Shown here in pieces: positions 45,035 to 56,863 of a stretch of 64,000 nucleotides of DNA. Source of the DNA: Sarcomyxa edulis. Lineage: Eukaryota > Basidiomycota > Agaricomycetes > Agaricales > Mycenaceae. The notes under the pieces are model-generated. The model was given only the letters and a program-made list of their open reading frames with translations, was not told the DNA's origin and ran no database searches. Positions within the stretch are counted from its first letter, which is position 1; every line of letters starts with the position of its first letter. Location: NCBI GenBank assembly GCA_009761415.1, contig QUOL01000009.1, positions 62,001 through 126,000 of the forward strand, given 5' to 3'. A program made the translations under genes and the position numbers.

Positions 45035-46691
45035 CTACATACAGGTGAATGGTCGGGAAAAGTCTGATCGCATGTCTTCTTCTACCCGAGCACGAAAGAT
45101 GTCAGACATGCCCTTGTCTAGACGGAAAGCAGCCTCTGCTCCACCATCAAGGCTATCGTCCCATTCTATCCCACCGGCGCTATCGATATGACAAGGATTG
45201 CTGGGGAAAATGCGGATATAGTTTTCGAACATAGCGCTGATGTGGAATCTAGTCCGGCGGCCGTCGCTAAATTCTGTTCCTGCCGAAAAGAAATCCGCTG
45301 CTTTCCGACAATCTATGGAACAGCTAGAGTTAAAAGTGATTTCGCGCGAGCTCGAAGGCAAAAGATTCTGGAAAAGGTTCTGTTGCCAACATATGCAACA
45401 GAGATCGTTGTGAAAGCGGAGGTAGGTACTTAGAAATTCGGGATCCCGCGCTTGGAGAATGCCAGATCGGACCGTTTCTGCGATCATGGCGAGGGAATTT
45501 TCAAAATGGCGTTGACGGTCGCGAGGTCCAGCATTTTTTGGTAGACGAGGGAGTAGACCGACAGGCGGGCATGGTAGTGTTATGGCCGCATTTCCGAACA
45601 TAGCCGGAGGGGCTAGCAAAGGATTGCCGCGATAATCCAGAGTATAATTTATTGTATCGATAGCTTCCTTTTCAGGCTCTACTTCGGCGCAAACGTCGTT
45701 GTAGGTGTAGACGAGATACGCGATGAGAACATCAATCCTCGAATACCGCTTGGAAGGCTGATGAGATGAACCCGATGTGGCGCATCGAACCAATGTTCGC
45801 ATATGAATCGGCGTAAACGTCAAGTTCACAGGAAGAGTGCGTTCTTGGCTCTGTAGGTTTAGGAGCATAAGCTCTTCTGCGGGTTTTGCATCTCGAATAT
45901 GCTTCATGAGTGGTAGAAATTTGGTCGCAGATGCCTCGTCGGAAGGGGGAGGTGGAAAGAAGATCTTGCGAAATGAAGGCCGCGGGAGAGTGCGTATTTC
46001 GACGCGGCGGTAAAAGTGGTTGATATATCGCAAAAAAAGAAAGCAGGACGCTCCGTCCCCTAAGTGAAAGTCAGATGATATCTATATTCGAGATATGCAG
46101 GACCGAACCTAAAGCGTGCATCCAGCTCACACCGTAAACAAGCTCCCCTGTTTTATGCAATTTGGTAAACCGGATTCGAAGTAAGGGCTGGTCATGATCG
46201 ACGACCTCGTTCAGAGGGATATTGTCAACCCAGTGGCCCGCTGTGGGCGTCACTAGAACGGATCGTTAGGCCTCAGGATTGAACAGGATCGCGGAAAACT
46301 CACAGACTGTCCTGAGAGGGAATGATACCGTTGTGTAATCCTCGTGCACAGATACGGGGATCCCGCCATTGGTTAACTTGAGATATATATCGCCTCTATG
46401 ACCCTTCGCATCGGTGCCTTTGCATAGCCGACCTGCAACGGGGAGAAATATTGCCAAGGTCCGGGCCAACGCGTCATTAAACTGTCGAATATCGATAAAC
46501 GCTGGGAGTACGAATATACATTCAATCTAAACTGCTAGTGAGACTCGCGACCGCACAGAATAAGATGATCCAGAGCTTACAACGAAAGAAAGTGCCAGTG
46601 TGTCTGTGGGAGGATAAGGTAAGACAGTCTCGCCTTGAGAATGGGTGGGTAACATAGGATAGACCAAGTAGTTTTCTGACTCGCAAGACAT
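45035..46691 (-). CDS. HxxxD-type acyltransferase (transferase family PF02458-like)
   Basis: Transfers acyl groups from CoA thioesters to hydroxyls of small molecules. The first exon encodes MSCESENYLVYPMLP (an ATG 27 bp upstream at 46718 is possible). Next come IECIFVLPAFIDIRQFNDAL and LAIFLPVAGRLC, then VSWMHALG spliced to DGAS, which gives the catalytic HxxxDG motif. The large last exon (45035-46033) holds RYSRIDVLIAYLVYTYND, NPLLAPPAMFGNA and FENYIRIFPSNP. The plant-type DFGWG motif is absent, as is common in fungal members. Four exons; frame intact. It lies between the membrane protein gene and the esterase within the tailoring block and probably acylates the same product line. Confidence 0.82.
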
Positions 46692-47150
46692 TTTTCTGTC
46701 GCGAGTATACCGATGCATACGAGTATCAGGTGAGGGCAGCCAGAGATTCGAGCCACTTATGAACTTGGGTAGACATCATAGACATCATAGTAGACATCAG
46801 CGCTCACTCGATCGCGATGATCAAGGTTTGAAGATGGACCTCCATATCATGATCCAAGACTCGGCGAGTCAGCACTAGAACGCAACATGATTTTCATCAA
46901 TAACTACCTCCTGAAGAGCCAGTACGTACCGACGTTCGCACGTTTGAAAAAAAATGCGGGGTTTTGCGGTTCATCGATTTATCGATCATCATCGGTGCCA
47001 CGAGTCAAATTTCGAATCGAGTCGCGCTGGAGCCTCCCATCCGCAAGTTGCGACTCACCGTTACCGTCAGCTTGCCGTCATTCGTGTACTTATAGGTAAA
47101 ATGCTTCAGAAATGATAAAAGTCGTGCAGTCAGCGTCGTCTATAACCGGC
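46692..47150. promoter_or_regulatory. Divergent promoter region of acyltransferase and esterase
   Basis: About 460 bp between divergent genes. No specific motif identified. Confidence 0.4.
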
Positions 47151-49642
47151 ATGTCCCTGCTCCTCCAAATTGTATCTGCCCTCGCTGGACTTGTGCTCAG
47201 TGTAGGCCTATTTCGAACTACATCGCCTACCGTTTCTTTGTCGTATGCGACGTTCCAAGGGGCCACAGTGGGAAATGTCACTCAGTTTCTGGGCATGCCG
47301 TTTGCCCAGCCTCCGTAAGCGACTAACTTGGTTGAATATGTCCGATTCTAATTTATCTTCCGAGTAGGATCAACGACCTTCGCTTTCGTCGACCTGAAGC
47401 CCCAGTGCACCTTCCTGGTGTACAGTCAGCTGTTACTTTTGGCTCCGCATGTCCTCAACAAGCCGAGTCTCCTCTTCCGGGTATAAATTTCACTGGAAAT
47501 TACGCGTCTATCTCCGAAGACTGTGAGTCTGCACACATCGCTGTGTGTCTTGCTAAAGACAGGATCCTCTTAGGTCTTACTATCAACGTGCTCAAACCTA
47601 CATTCAATTATCCTCAAAAACTACCGGTAGCAGTTGTAAGCATGCATTCCTAGATATTTTCAAATGTCCTAACTTCGAGCCTTCCAGTGGTTTCATGGAG
47701 GTTTGACCATCCCCTAGCTTATACGCTATTTACTGATTGATTCCGCTTAGGTGGCTTTGAGATTGGAGATGCTACGGATACCCCCGCGAACTCCATTATA
47801 GAACGCTCTCTTACAATAGGCGAGCCCGTGATCGTAGTGATCCCAAACTATCGTGTCAACGGTGAGTTACATCCCTGAGGCCCTTGGAAGCCAACTGACA
47901 TTCACATCGCATCAGGGTTTGGATTCCTGGCTGGAAAAGAAGTGCAAGCTGAGGGTCTCGGTAACCTTGGCCTTCAAGATCGTTAGTTCATCAATATCCG
48001 GAGTAATCGTGATCTCCAAGCTCACAACTCGCCACCAGAGAAATTTGCCTTGCAATGGGTCCAGGAATATATCTCATCGTTCGGTGGAGATCCTTCAAAG
48101 GTCATTATGTAAGTGCATACGCTGCTTTGATACTCTGTGCTGACTCTCTCGGAGTTTCGGTGTGAGCGCTGGCGCAATCTCGATAGGAATGCACTTAGTC
48201 AGTGATAACGGACATCCTGACGGCTTATATCGCGGAGCATTCATGGTACAAAAACTTGAATATCCACGCATTAGTTTCCCTTGCTGACTATATTCCAGGA
48301 GTCAGGAGGTCCGCTCAACGTACCCTCTATTTGCGATGGCCAAGCCCAGTACGATCAAATAGTAAAGTCCACGAACTGCGCCAATTCCTCCGATACACTA
48401 GCATGCCTTCGCGAAGCCCCCTTTGATCAGTTGATGTCCGCAATCAATGAAACGCAGAATGTGTTCTCGTTCTCAAGTCTGAACAATGTCTGGAAGCCTC
48501 GTGTTGATGGACACTTTCTACAACGAGATCCCGTACACGCCATCTCTAAGGGCCTTTACGCTAAGGTACTCCGATAGATTGACGATTCTTATGTGGATCT
48601 AAATCAGATTACCAGGTCCCAATCATTGCTGGAAATGCCGACGATGAGGGGACGTGCGTATTCACTATATTGGCAGTGGTAGTCCCCCAGCTCACGTGCT
48701 GACAGACTATTCTCTTTTGCCAATATGAATGTCACGTAGGTTCCTCCCGTTCATATGCGGTACCACCAATGACGTCGCGAGAATTGACAGGACAGATGAG
48801 GAATTCTTGGATTACGTGCAGTCAAAGCAAGTAGGCTTCCTGACTTAACGGGAAAATTCCGGCTGAAGAATTTGTCTTAGCTATTTCACTGGGATCAATG
48901 CATCCCAGCTCCGGGACATAGGAGAAGCTTATCAACAAAACCCTTCGAAGGTAAGACCGACTCCGGTCATCGAACAAGCTGGTCATGTACTGACAGATTT
49001 GAAAGGGGTCTCCTTTTGAAACAGGGACTGCAAATGCTTTAACGTATGCACTTTCCGTCTCTTCGAATTACTCATATCATGAGCAAAATTGTAGTCCTCA
49101 GTTCAAAAGGTTAGCAGCAGTACAGGGCGATTGGATTTTCCAGGCCCCTCGACGATTTTTTCTCCAGGCAGCGTCCAAAACACAGAGAACATGGAGTTAC
49201 CGTGAGACATCGTATAGATAGCTTCTACTTGAGCCCTAACAACTATAGTTCCAGTCTCCAAACGGGGGAAGAGCACACCATATGTCGGTGCATCGCATGC
49301 CTCGGATATCAAAGAGTGGTTTGCGAGAAACACTACAGATTGCGTTGGGATCGATGCCTTAAGTAAGCCGTCGCTTCGCCGTCTACCCCGAGTTCAAGAT
49401 CTGATAGTGTGCTGTTTTCAGTTCATTTCATTACCAGCCTAGATCCCAATATTGCCCTGGACTCCGGCAGTCCTCTTTCTGTCTTTTGGCCTACCTGGGG
49501 ATCTTCGACCACCGAGCCGCCTCTGTTGACTTTCAGTGATCCCGCCCATCTGGGAATTACTACAGATGACTATCGTAAAGATGCTATAGGCTTACTGCAT
49601 CAAATATCACAGGAACTCGCCAGTGAAGCTAAGGTGTGCTAA
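47151..49642 (+). CDS. Type B carboxylesterase/lipase, secreted
   Basis: A serine hydrolase of the alpha/beta fold. MSLLLQIVSALAGLVLSVGL is a signal peptide (an ATG at 47112 would add 13 residues). Motifs in order: FLGMPFAQPP, LRFRRPEAP, the oxyanion loop WFHGG|GFEIG, EGLGNLGLQD, the nucleophile elbow GVSAGAISIG with catalytic Ser, and ADDEGT with the acid. Next come TPQFKRLAAVQGDWIFQAPR, the catalytic His in GASHASD, and the C-terminal VFWPTWGSS and LTFSDPAHLGITTDDYR. The usual Glu before the nucleophile Ser (GESAG) is Val here. At least twelve short introns. All junctions could be closed in frame; one acceptor (TTGAAAG before GSPFETG) is unusual. Its place beside the acyltransferase fits acylation and deacylation of one metabolite, or extracellular ester use. 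Confidence 0.83.
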
Positions 49643-49847
49643 TGTCTAGGCGACGGACTCGTTTATATCGTCTCTGTACTTGACTTGAATGTACACAATG
49701 ACATCTTTGAAGAATCTGTTGCACAGGCGATCACTGCCTCGCTGAAGATGTGTAGCTGTGAAGGCTCGATATATTATGGCAAGGAAGACTTGAGTATGCT
49801 ATTCGTAACGATAGTTCATTCCACGCGACATTCGACTTGAGACTCAT

Positions 49848-51930
49848 CTAATCCAGCAAAGCTTTCACGTTCTTCCTTGCGCGTGGTGTCAATCGACATT
49901 TGAAGGGCGCTGGCCTCCTAGATATCTAGTTCATCAGTCGTGTTTGACAAAAAGGAAATCAGGAATTGCGTACACGATAACTCCAGTATCTACGTGGTCG
50001 TCAGGCGAAGGCGGGTGCGCAGAGTCCAGAGGAGCAAATTCGAATGCCCAAAGAAGGCTTGCAATATTGATGAACAACGAGTTATTTGCAATGTTTAATC
50101 CGGCACAGATCCTTGGACATAGTCTGTTTCTACAGAATCACGAGGACAATAGAACGACGAACCTGCGACCAAAACCATAAGCATGGGTTCCTGTCCTAGT
50201 ATAGGTAGGGCTGATGGCCTCTATACCGTCAATAGTCAAGAATCGTTCCGGCATGAACTCTGCGGGATCAGGATACACGTCTTCATTATAGTTCATAGCC
50301 CTGGAATATCATGAGTATATCCGGAGTCTTTCATCGGAGCGATAGATAGAAGGCCTACCAGACATTGGTCATGATGATAGAGTCCTTGGGTATGAGGTAC
50401 CCGTTATAGATATAGTCTTCTGCGGCGCGTCGAGCAAGACCTTGGTACCGACACATGAATGGACAACTCAGGTTGTCAATGCTGTGACCTACCTAACGGT
50501 GTGATTGGCTTCCAGCGAAGTGTCTCCTTCACTATTGCGACAATATACGGCAATCGGTCTCGATCTTTCATTCTCGGTCGACAGTCATGACAAACAGCAT
50601 CAATTTCGGATTGGGCCTTCCTCATCACTTGCGGATACAGTACCATCGCAAGCACAAAAACGGACAGAGCGGCAGCGGTCTACAATTCGAGATCAATATC
50701 AGACAGACCTAGAAATGACTAAAATTGTTCAACAAACCGTATCGGATCCCGCCCCACTAGACAGAATAGTCATGAGTTCAGTGTAAAGAGAGATACTAAG
50801 CAGCTGCTCACAGCATCGCGCCGGCAAGCCAAGCGGTTTCTTTCTCAGTCATACCAATCTGAGTTTGCTGTTCAATAAGCGTAGCTCCAAACGTAGATTG
50901 CATATCTGCTTTGGACTAAAAACACGTTTAGCTGACTGGTGTAAACAAGACGGGGAAGTAGAAACGAGTCACGTCGACGCTCTTTGCATTGCGAAGAAAC
51001 TCTGAGAACATAGCAGTAAATTCTTGATGAGCGTCCGATCCTTCTCGCTTAAATTTTGCTATCCAAGGAGGAAATTTGTTGAGAATTGGCAGAATATCGA
51101 CAAGATAATTACCCGGCATCGCAGCTTTCAGCATGCGCTCCATGAAATCGCTCAGTCTGAGAATGATAGGGTCTTTATGAGATTGAACGGGAGGCATCCC
51201 GTATACAATCGAGAGAATCGTGGACGCGGCAGACCTGGGTCGATAGATTATGACTTTTATTTCCAGGCCTAGAAATCTGCATACGTACGTTTGCAAGAGG
51301 CGATCCCAATCAGTGGGGGTCTCAATTATATTCTTGATGAGAAGAACGGCCTCCTTTTCTTGGACAGGAAAATAAGCCTGTACAGCATTTCGGTTTAGCC
51401 CCAAGTGAGCTGCCTTGCGGAGTTTACGCCATCTTGAGGAGGAAAGTCAGACCTCGATTCCTTTGGGAGACGTTGGAAAAGATACTACAAAGGACCATGG
51501 GGAACAAACCCCACGTGTATACCTCCGGTCAGGATCTCGCTCGCCATGATTAGATGTGGTCTATTCGCATAATTGGCGCCTTGTTGATCAAGCAGGTCGA
51601 ATGCTGCCTGTGCCGTGTTTAGAATGATGACAGGGTGGCCCGCAAAATTCATATACACGACGGGGCCTGTGGAACTCTTTCTCAGGTACAAGTACGAGAC
51701 ATTTGAGTAGTCTTGAAGCACTCACCGTATTGATGAAACCATTCCGTGAACTTCAACCACGGAGCTTTCGATATGCTCCTGATATTCAATATGTTTCCCA
51801 AGAAAGGAATTCCCCGAGGACCTGGTGGGAGAGGCCTTCCTCGCGCAGTACGGGACCAACTCGAAGAGATACCATAAGCTAAAAACGAAAGAACCAGCAG
51901 CCCAAGGACGTTGCCACTTGCAGAGAACAT
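49848..51930 (-). CDS. Cytochrome P450 P450-2
   Basis: Eleven exons, the first from ATG 51930. Membrane anchor VLGLLVLSFLAYGI, then LPPGPRGIPFLGN. Following motifs: ASEILTGGIHVGFVPHGPLW, I-helix GAGSDTTAAA (split by an intron, 50738-50756 being a 19-bp exon), KETLRWKP (ExxR), FMPERFL, and haem loop YGFGRRICAGLNIAN. The stop TAG is at 49848-49850. Intron phases all agree. It belongs to the same wider group as P450-1 and P450-3 but is more diverged. It lacks the intron that the others have after the B-helix codons, and it is not paired with an SDR. Convergent with the esterase. Confidence 0.87.
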
Positions 51931-53003
51931 AGTGCAGCTATTGGATGGAGTCGAAGACTACCGTCAAAATTGACGCAGACCTAGATATAACCAGTGAGTT
52001 AGTTCGTCTTGGTCTGCAAAATGAGCTGCATGAACAAATCAACCTAACGCACCTTTGAGAACCCCGTGAACGACGTAATGATAGGAAGGACGCGGCGCCG
52101 AAGATCGTGCTGCGTTCCATGGACACGATTCTTCATCAGACATCACTGCCCTATGCATCAACTAAGGGAGTGAGCCCTAGTGAAGACCGATGTGCCCGAT
52201 TGAGTGAGCTAGGTCATTTGGTCACAGGCCAAAGCTTGAAGTTGAAAGAAGTAGCTGCGTTATCATCAGAACGCTCGATCAATAATCGACTCAGTGTTTT
52301 GGTTCTAGAAGTTCCCAAGGACAGAAGTCCACAGAACGAGGGTCTGATGGCTTATGTGAAGGCACACCCGAACAGAAGGCCGAGAAAGCCCAATTCGAAA
52401 GTTGCACGACTGGAGTCCGAGTGTTGTCCGAGTGTTCTATCAAAGATTTGAACAGAGTTCGATCAAGTCAAGCTAGCTCGGGGGGGCCGTTTGAAAGTTT
52501 GCGACGGGTCACGGCAGTGTGACTAACACGTGCTCACCGCTCAGCGTCGAGAGTTAGGCCGACAGTAGTCTCCGACTCGGTCCGTTCGTCTTCGATGCCG
52601 CTCAATTTGAGACTTTTGAAGTCCTCGCACTTTGTTCGCACCGCACATATATCTGACGGGATGGATTCGTGCAACGTCAGCGTTGGGGTCCTTTTACTGT
52701 AAGAACTTACCCCCTATACTTAGACAGTCTCTAGACACGGGCCCACCGGATGATATTGATGCAGATGGACCGCGATCCCCGCTGGACATCCCTATGCTTG
52801 ACTCGTCCTTCGACAGATGTTCACTTGGGGTAATGATATATCTTTCCGAGGCACTACTCGCGCGCCGCACGGCCACACAACCAGACGCCTGTTTCAGGCA
52901 TACCCGAGAAAAGCGATGTAGATGTAAATTTTCAAGTATTTTAGACCGCATACCCACCCCAAGTAGGTGTTCCAACTCTCTACGACTTTTCTTAATCACA
53001 GTG
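51931..53003. other. Intergenic between P450-2 and GMC genes
   Basis: About 1.07 kb of divergent promoter DNA. Open frames at 52107-52451 and 52632-53147 have no recognisable domain; the latter overlaps the start of the GMC gene. Confidence 0.5.
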
Positions 53004-55766
53004 ATGTTCATCCTACGTGTACAGACTCTCCTTCTAGTCCAGTGCGTGCTAATCTGGGCAAACCCCCAGGACCTTCGCCTTTCTACTCCTACGCGTGCGT
53101 CAGATATCTCAGGGAAAGCATTTTCATATGTCATCATAGGTAAGTGAATATACTTTGCCGGCACTCTTGTTTGACATTCTAATATCATCTCCTCAGGTGG
53201 TGGAACCGCGGGACTTGCTCTCGGTGCACGCCTCTCTGAAGATCGTAGCAAGACTGTAGTAGTACTCGAAGCAGGCGATGCCCACCTGAATGACCCTCTC
53301 ATCTTAGTGCCGACGGAGGTTGGCGCTGTGTACGGCAACTCTTCGTACGACTGGGTATATCACACCCCTGTCCGGAGTGCGAGAACATTACTGACAACCC
53401 TTTAGCTGTATAAAACTATATCACAACCGCACGCCAGTAACGCCGTCATCAACTTCACCCGGTAAGACTTAGTATTCCCATTGCTACAGACTGAATATAT
53501 ATTGTGCAAACAGGGGAAAGCTGCTAGGAGGCTCCTCCGCCCTCAATGCGATGGTATGGGATCGCGCAACTAAAGGAGAATACGATTGTATGTTCTGTTT
53601 TACTTTTTCCTGTGAAAAAATGCGATCTAATCTCCCGTCTACAAGCACTAGCTAGACTCGGTAATCCAGGTTGGGACTGGGATGGCCTATTACCTTACTT
53701 CAAGAAAGCTGAAGGGTAAGTCTCCCTGATCAAGATCTTGTCGTAGTCCTACTGATCAAGAGGCAGCTTTACTGCACCGGATTCCACATTTGCTCAAGAA
53801 TGGAATTTGACATTTGATCCGTCGACAAGAGGATTCATAGGTCCTATTAAGACTGTCTTTACTGGCTATATTCCCGATGCAGAACTTCCTTTTGAACCTG
53901 CTTCCTTGAGTATTGGCATACCTATCATTCGTGAACCAGTGAGTACTTGGGGATCCTAAGAAGAATCAGACTAACAATCATTAAGATGGGAGGCAGCACA
54001 TCAGGAAGCTGGCGAGCGGAATCTAGCGTAGATCCTGTGACGCGCACCAGATCCTATTCCGCCACAGTAGCTCACTTTCTTTTTTGTTTGTGTATTGTAT
54101 ACTACTAATGACGCTCTCAGGGATACTACCTACCTAATGTAAACCGGTCTAATTTCGTCGTCCTCACTGGTGCCCAGGTCACTCGTATCAACTGGTCGGA
54201 TCACACATCAACGAACAAGACAGTGACCGCAAGCGGTGTCTCTTTTCTATCCGACGGGCGATCTTACAATGTGACTGCTTCTCGCGAAGTTATCATCTCT
54301 TCGGGAAGTATAGGCAGCCCTCACATCCTAGAATTGAGCGGCATAGGACATAACAGTACAGTTGAAGATCTAGGACTCAAGTCCGTTGTAGACCTGCCTG
54401 CCGTCGGACAGAATATGCAGGATCACATATACGTTTCTTTGGTGCGCAGCCTCCTTAAATCTTATGTTGCCAAGCTCATATGCCCGTGTCTCGCAGTCAT
54501 ACAGTTCGTTGTTCAAAAATGCGTAACGGACATTCTTGACATATTTTTGTATAGAACTCAAGGCTGGTGTAATGTCCATGGACGAACTCCTCTTCAACCA
54601 AACATTTTTCCAGATGCAAAGCGCACTTTTGTAAGTGATCCAAAATATCATCCGGTTATCCTGTATATTGGCTTACCTCCAATAGCGCCTCTGTCCCAGC
54701 CTCTGGGGCTTTGACATATACGGCTAGTGCAATCACACTCTTAAGTCTTGAGCGCCTCATTCCTTCTTGCCAAACGGTTCTCGGAGACGTCAAGCTCGAA
54801 CTTTCCCGTACTTCCCGAACGTCTGGCCAAGTTTCACAACAAGGCATACAGCTCGATCTGCTTGGTTTGCCAACTTCCTCTGTTGTAGAGTAAGCTCCAT
54901 ACCTCTTATGTGTCTTTTATCATATATCGCGTGTTTTCTCATTCGAGAATCGACAGAATACTTTCGGAAGGAGTACACATCACGTCCGATACTCCAGATC
55001 TCAATGCCACTTATGTCAGCTTTCTGGCATTGCTTCAGCAACCGTTTTCACGTGGTTCCACGGTGAGTGTTATTGCACTCAACCTATCCCTGAGGTTTAT
55101 GACGAATCATACCAGCATATTATGTCCAACAAGGCCGATATTCATCCTCGGATCGATCCTAACTACTTTGACGTGAGTTGCTCTTTGCTACCGCACTGAA
55201 TTTTTCACTTAGTCTTTGAGCCGTTCAGATAGATTTCGGTTAGTTGACCAATAAATCTATGAAGCAAACACCTTATTCGTCACCACAATTACACAGATCT
55301 CGAGGTCCTCGTCGCAGCAGCCGAATACGTCCGATCCGTCATTACAAAATCTCAACCTTGGGCTGAGATAATCGCGGATGAAAGCTTCCCAGGATCCAGC
55401 GTCGTAACTGCTGACGACTGGAAGGCATGGGTCAAATCGACATTTCAATCTCAAGCTCATACGACAGGCACATGCTCCATGTTGCCACGTGAGGATGGCG
55501 GTGTTGTTGACGCGGTATCTACATTTTTGTTGATTTCATTGCTGTTGCATTCTGTATTCAATCTTCTTATCCATGTAGAATCTCAAGGTATACGGTACCA
55601 GCAACGTTCGTGTCGTTGACCTCTCTGTTATGCCTCAACAGTTCAGTGGCCACCCTCAATCTCTAGTGTACGCTATGTACGTGAGCCTATTCCTTAACTT
55701 GCATCCACTACTCATCTGTGTAGAGCCGAAAAGGCGGCTGACATAGTCAAGGCTGCTAATATATAG
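53004..55766 (+). CDS. GMC oxidoreductase (aryl-alcohol oxidase / glucose oxidase-like), secreted
   Basis: A FAD-dependent alcohol oxidase or dehydrogenase. Signal peptide MFILRVQTLLLVQCVLIWAN, then the FAD motif YVIIGGGTAGLALGARLSE spliced across one intron. Signature 1 is KLLGGSSALNAMVWDRA. Further: DPVTRTRSYSAT, signature 2 SSGSIGSPHILELSGIG, and QNMQDHIYV. The C-terminal domain has HTTGTCSMLPR and VYGTSNVRVVDLSVMPQ with FSGHPQS, giving both active-site His residues. About 13 introns. Two joins did not close cleanly by eye: after SYSSLFKNA near 54520-54550, and after DPNYFD near 55175-55295. Each needs a non-obvious splice or a one-base shift, so a recent loss of function cannot be excluded. 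Start ATG 53004 was chosen for the signal peptide. Confidence 0.75.
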
Positions 55767-55836
55767 CAATGGATGATGCTTGGCCAAGTCTTGTATGTGC
55801 TTAGGCCAACTACTACTGCTCTATACGATAAATCAC

Positions 55837-56343
55837 TTACATGACGACCAAGCCCTTCACAACTTCATTGATCTGTTTAACGAGTAAATCAGCATATTTT
55901 CGACGGCCCTCTTTGGCGGGGGCGTTGTTGATTATACTACTGATATCGACACGAGCTTCGAAGTCTAAGTGATTATTGTGGGGTTGTTTCAGCATGGCGC
56001 AAAGATCTTCAAGTGATTGAATTGGATAGTCTATGCTGTCTTGTAAAGGCTTAACAGGAATATTCTCTTTGTTGTGTGCCTTTCCTCGAGTGTCTTGTTT
56101 CTTGAGTACGCAGGCATGGCAATTTGTACCCCGCTCTTGATCAGTTGGATTATTGCGGACCTTGAGTGAGAAGTCGATTTCTGCTCTTGAGTTATTGCAC
56201 CGTATATAGACACGCATCTTTACATGAGTTGACTGAAGATATCGCACGGCGGGATAACGATAGTGGTGACAGAAGTAGTGTTTTGGGCCAACGCGACTCA
56301 GGTCACATGCATTGCATCCGGCAAGGTCCGGCGGATTTCCCAA
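55837..56343 (-). pseudogene. Cysteine-rich protein fragment, probably from a multicopy fungal family
   Basis: An open frame without an in-frame ATG at its head. It has paired cysteines (GCNACDLSRVGPKHYFC and NCHACVLKK), then a C-terminal domain SLEDLCAMLKQPHNNHLDFE and ARVDISSIIN ending in QINEVVKGLVVM. The layout, a zinc-binding half followed by an (F/L)-x-A-x-(V/L)-DIS-S-x-(I/L) half, resembles a family present in many copies in agaricomycetes and often near mobile elements. I could not name it. Convergent with the GMC gene. The upstream continuation near 56344-56430 also reads as coding, but no start was found. Confidence 0.35.
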
Positions 56344-56863
56344 TTTGGTTGCGTCACAAAATTTGTGGACGGGAGGGCACTGTTCTGGAGCCTTATACTG
56401 GGTCAGAACTCATTAGATCCTCATGAAAATCTCGCGGATTGTTAAGAACATCATAAAGAATCCCAGTGATTATTTCTGTAATTTTCCAATTTTTTGAGCA
56501 TGTCCTTGACCATCCAACACTGAGAAACAGTAGATGGTGTTCTGGAGTGGTCAGTTCGTCACGGATTCATCTCAAACTTTCGCGGATTGTAGATGGGCAT
56601 GCTGGACAGCATAATTGAAGTTTTTGTCGCCTTTCCATTTATACGAATACAGTTCTGAGAGCCTCCAAGTTGCGAAACGACGAAACACGTCACTTTTTCG
56701 AAAATTTTTACTTTTGGCCCAAGGCCTTTTTCATCCCCCGGCAGATAGATTTCCTCGCTTCACTCGGAAATTATCTTCGAACACGATATATTTTGGAATT
56801 ATGTGAGAAAATTACAAACTAGTGAAGAGAGATACCAAAAGATTTGTAGCCCAGGTGGCGTCT
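56344..56863. other. Intergenic
   Basis: About 520 bp. May contain the 5' remains of the cysteine-rich frame; otherwise nothing identified. Confidence 0.4.

Noticed and set aside
50738..50915. Apparent frameshift at the I-helix of P450-2
   Set aside because: Rechecking base positions against the neighbouring frames showed that the exon is 104 bp and in frame; the mismatch was a reading error.
52694..53338. 214-codon minus-strand open frame
   Set aside because: Antisense to the FAD-binding start of the GMC gene.
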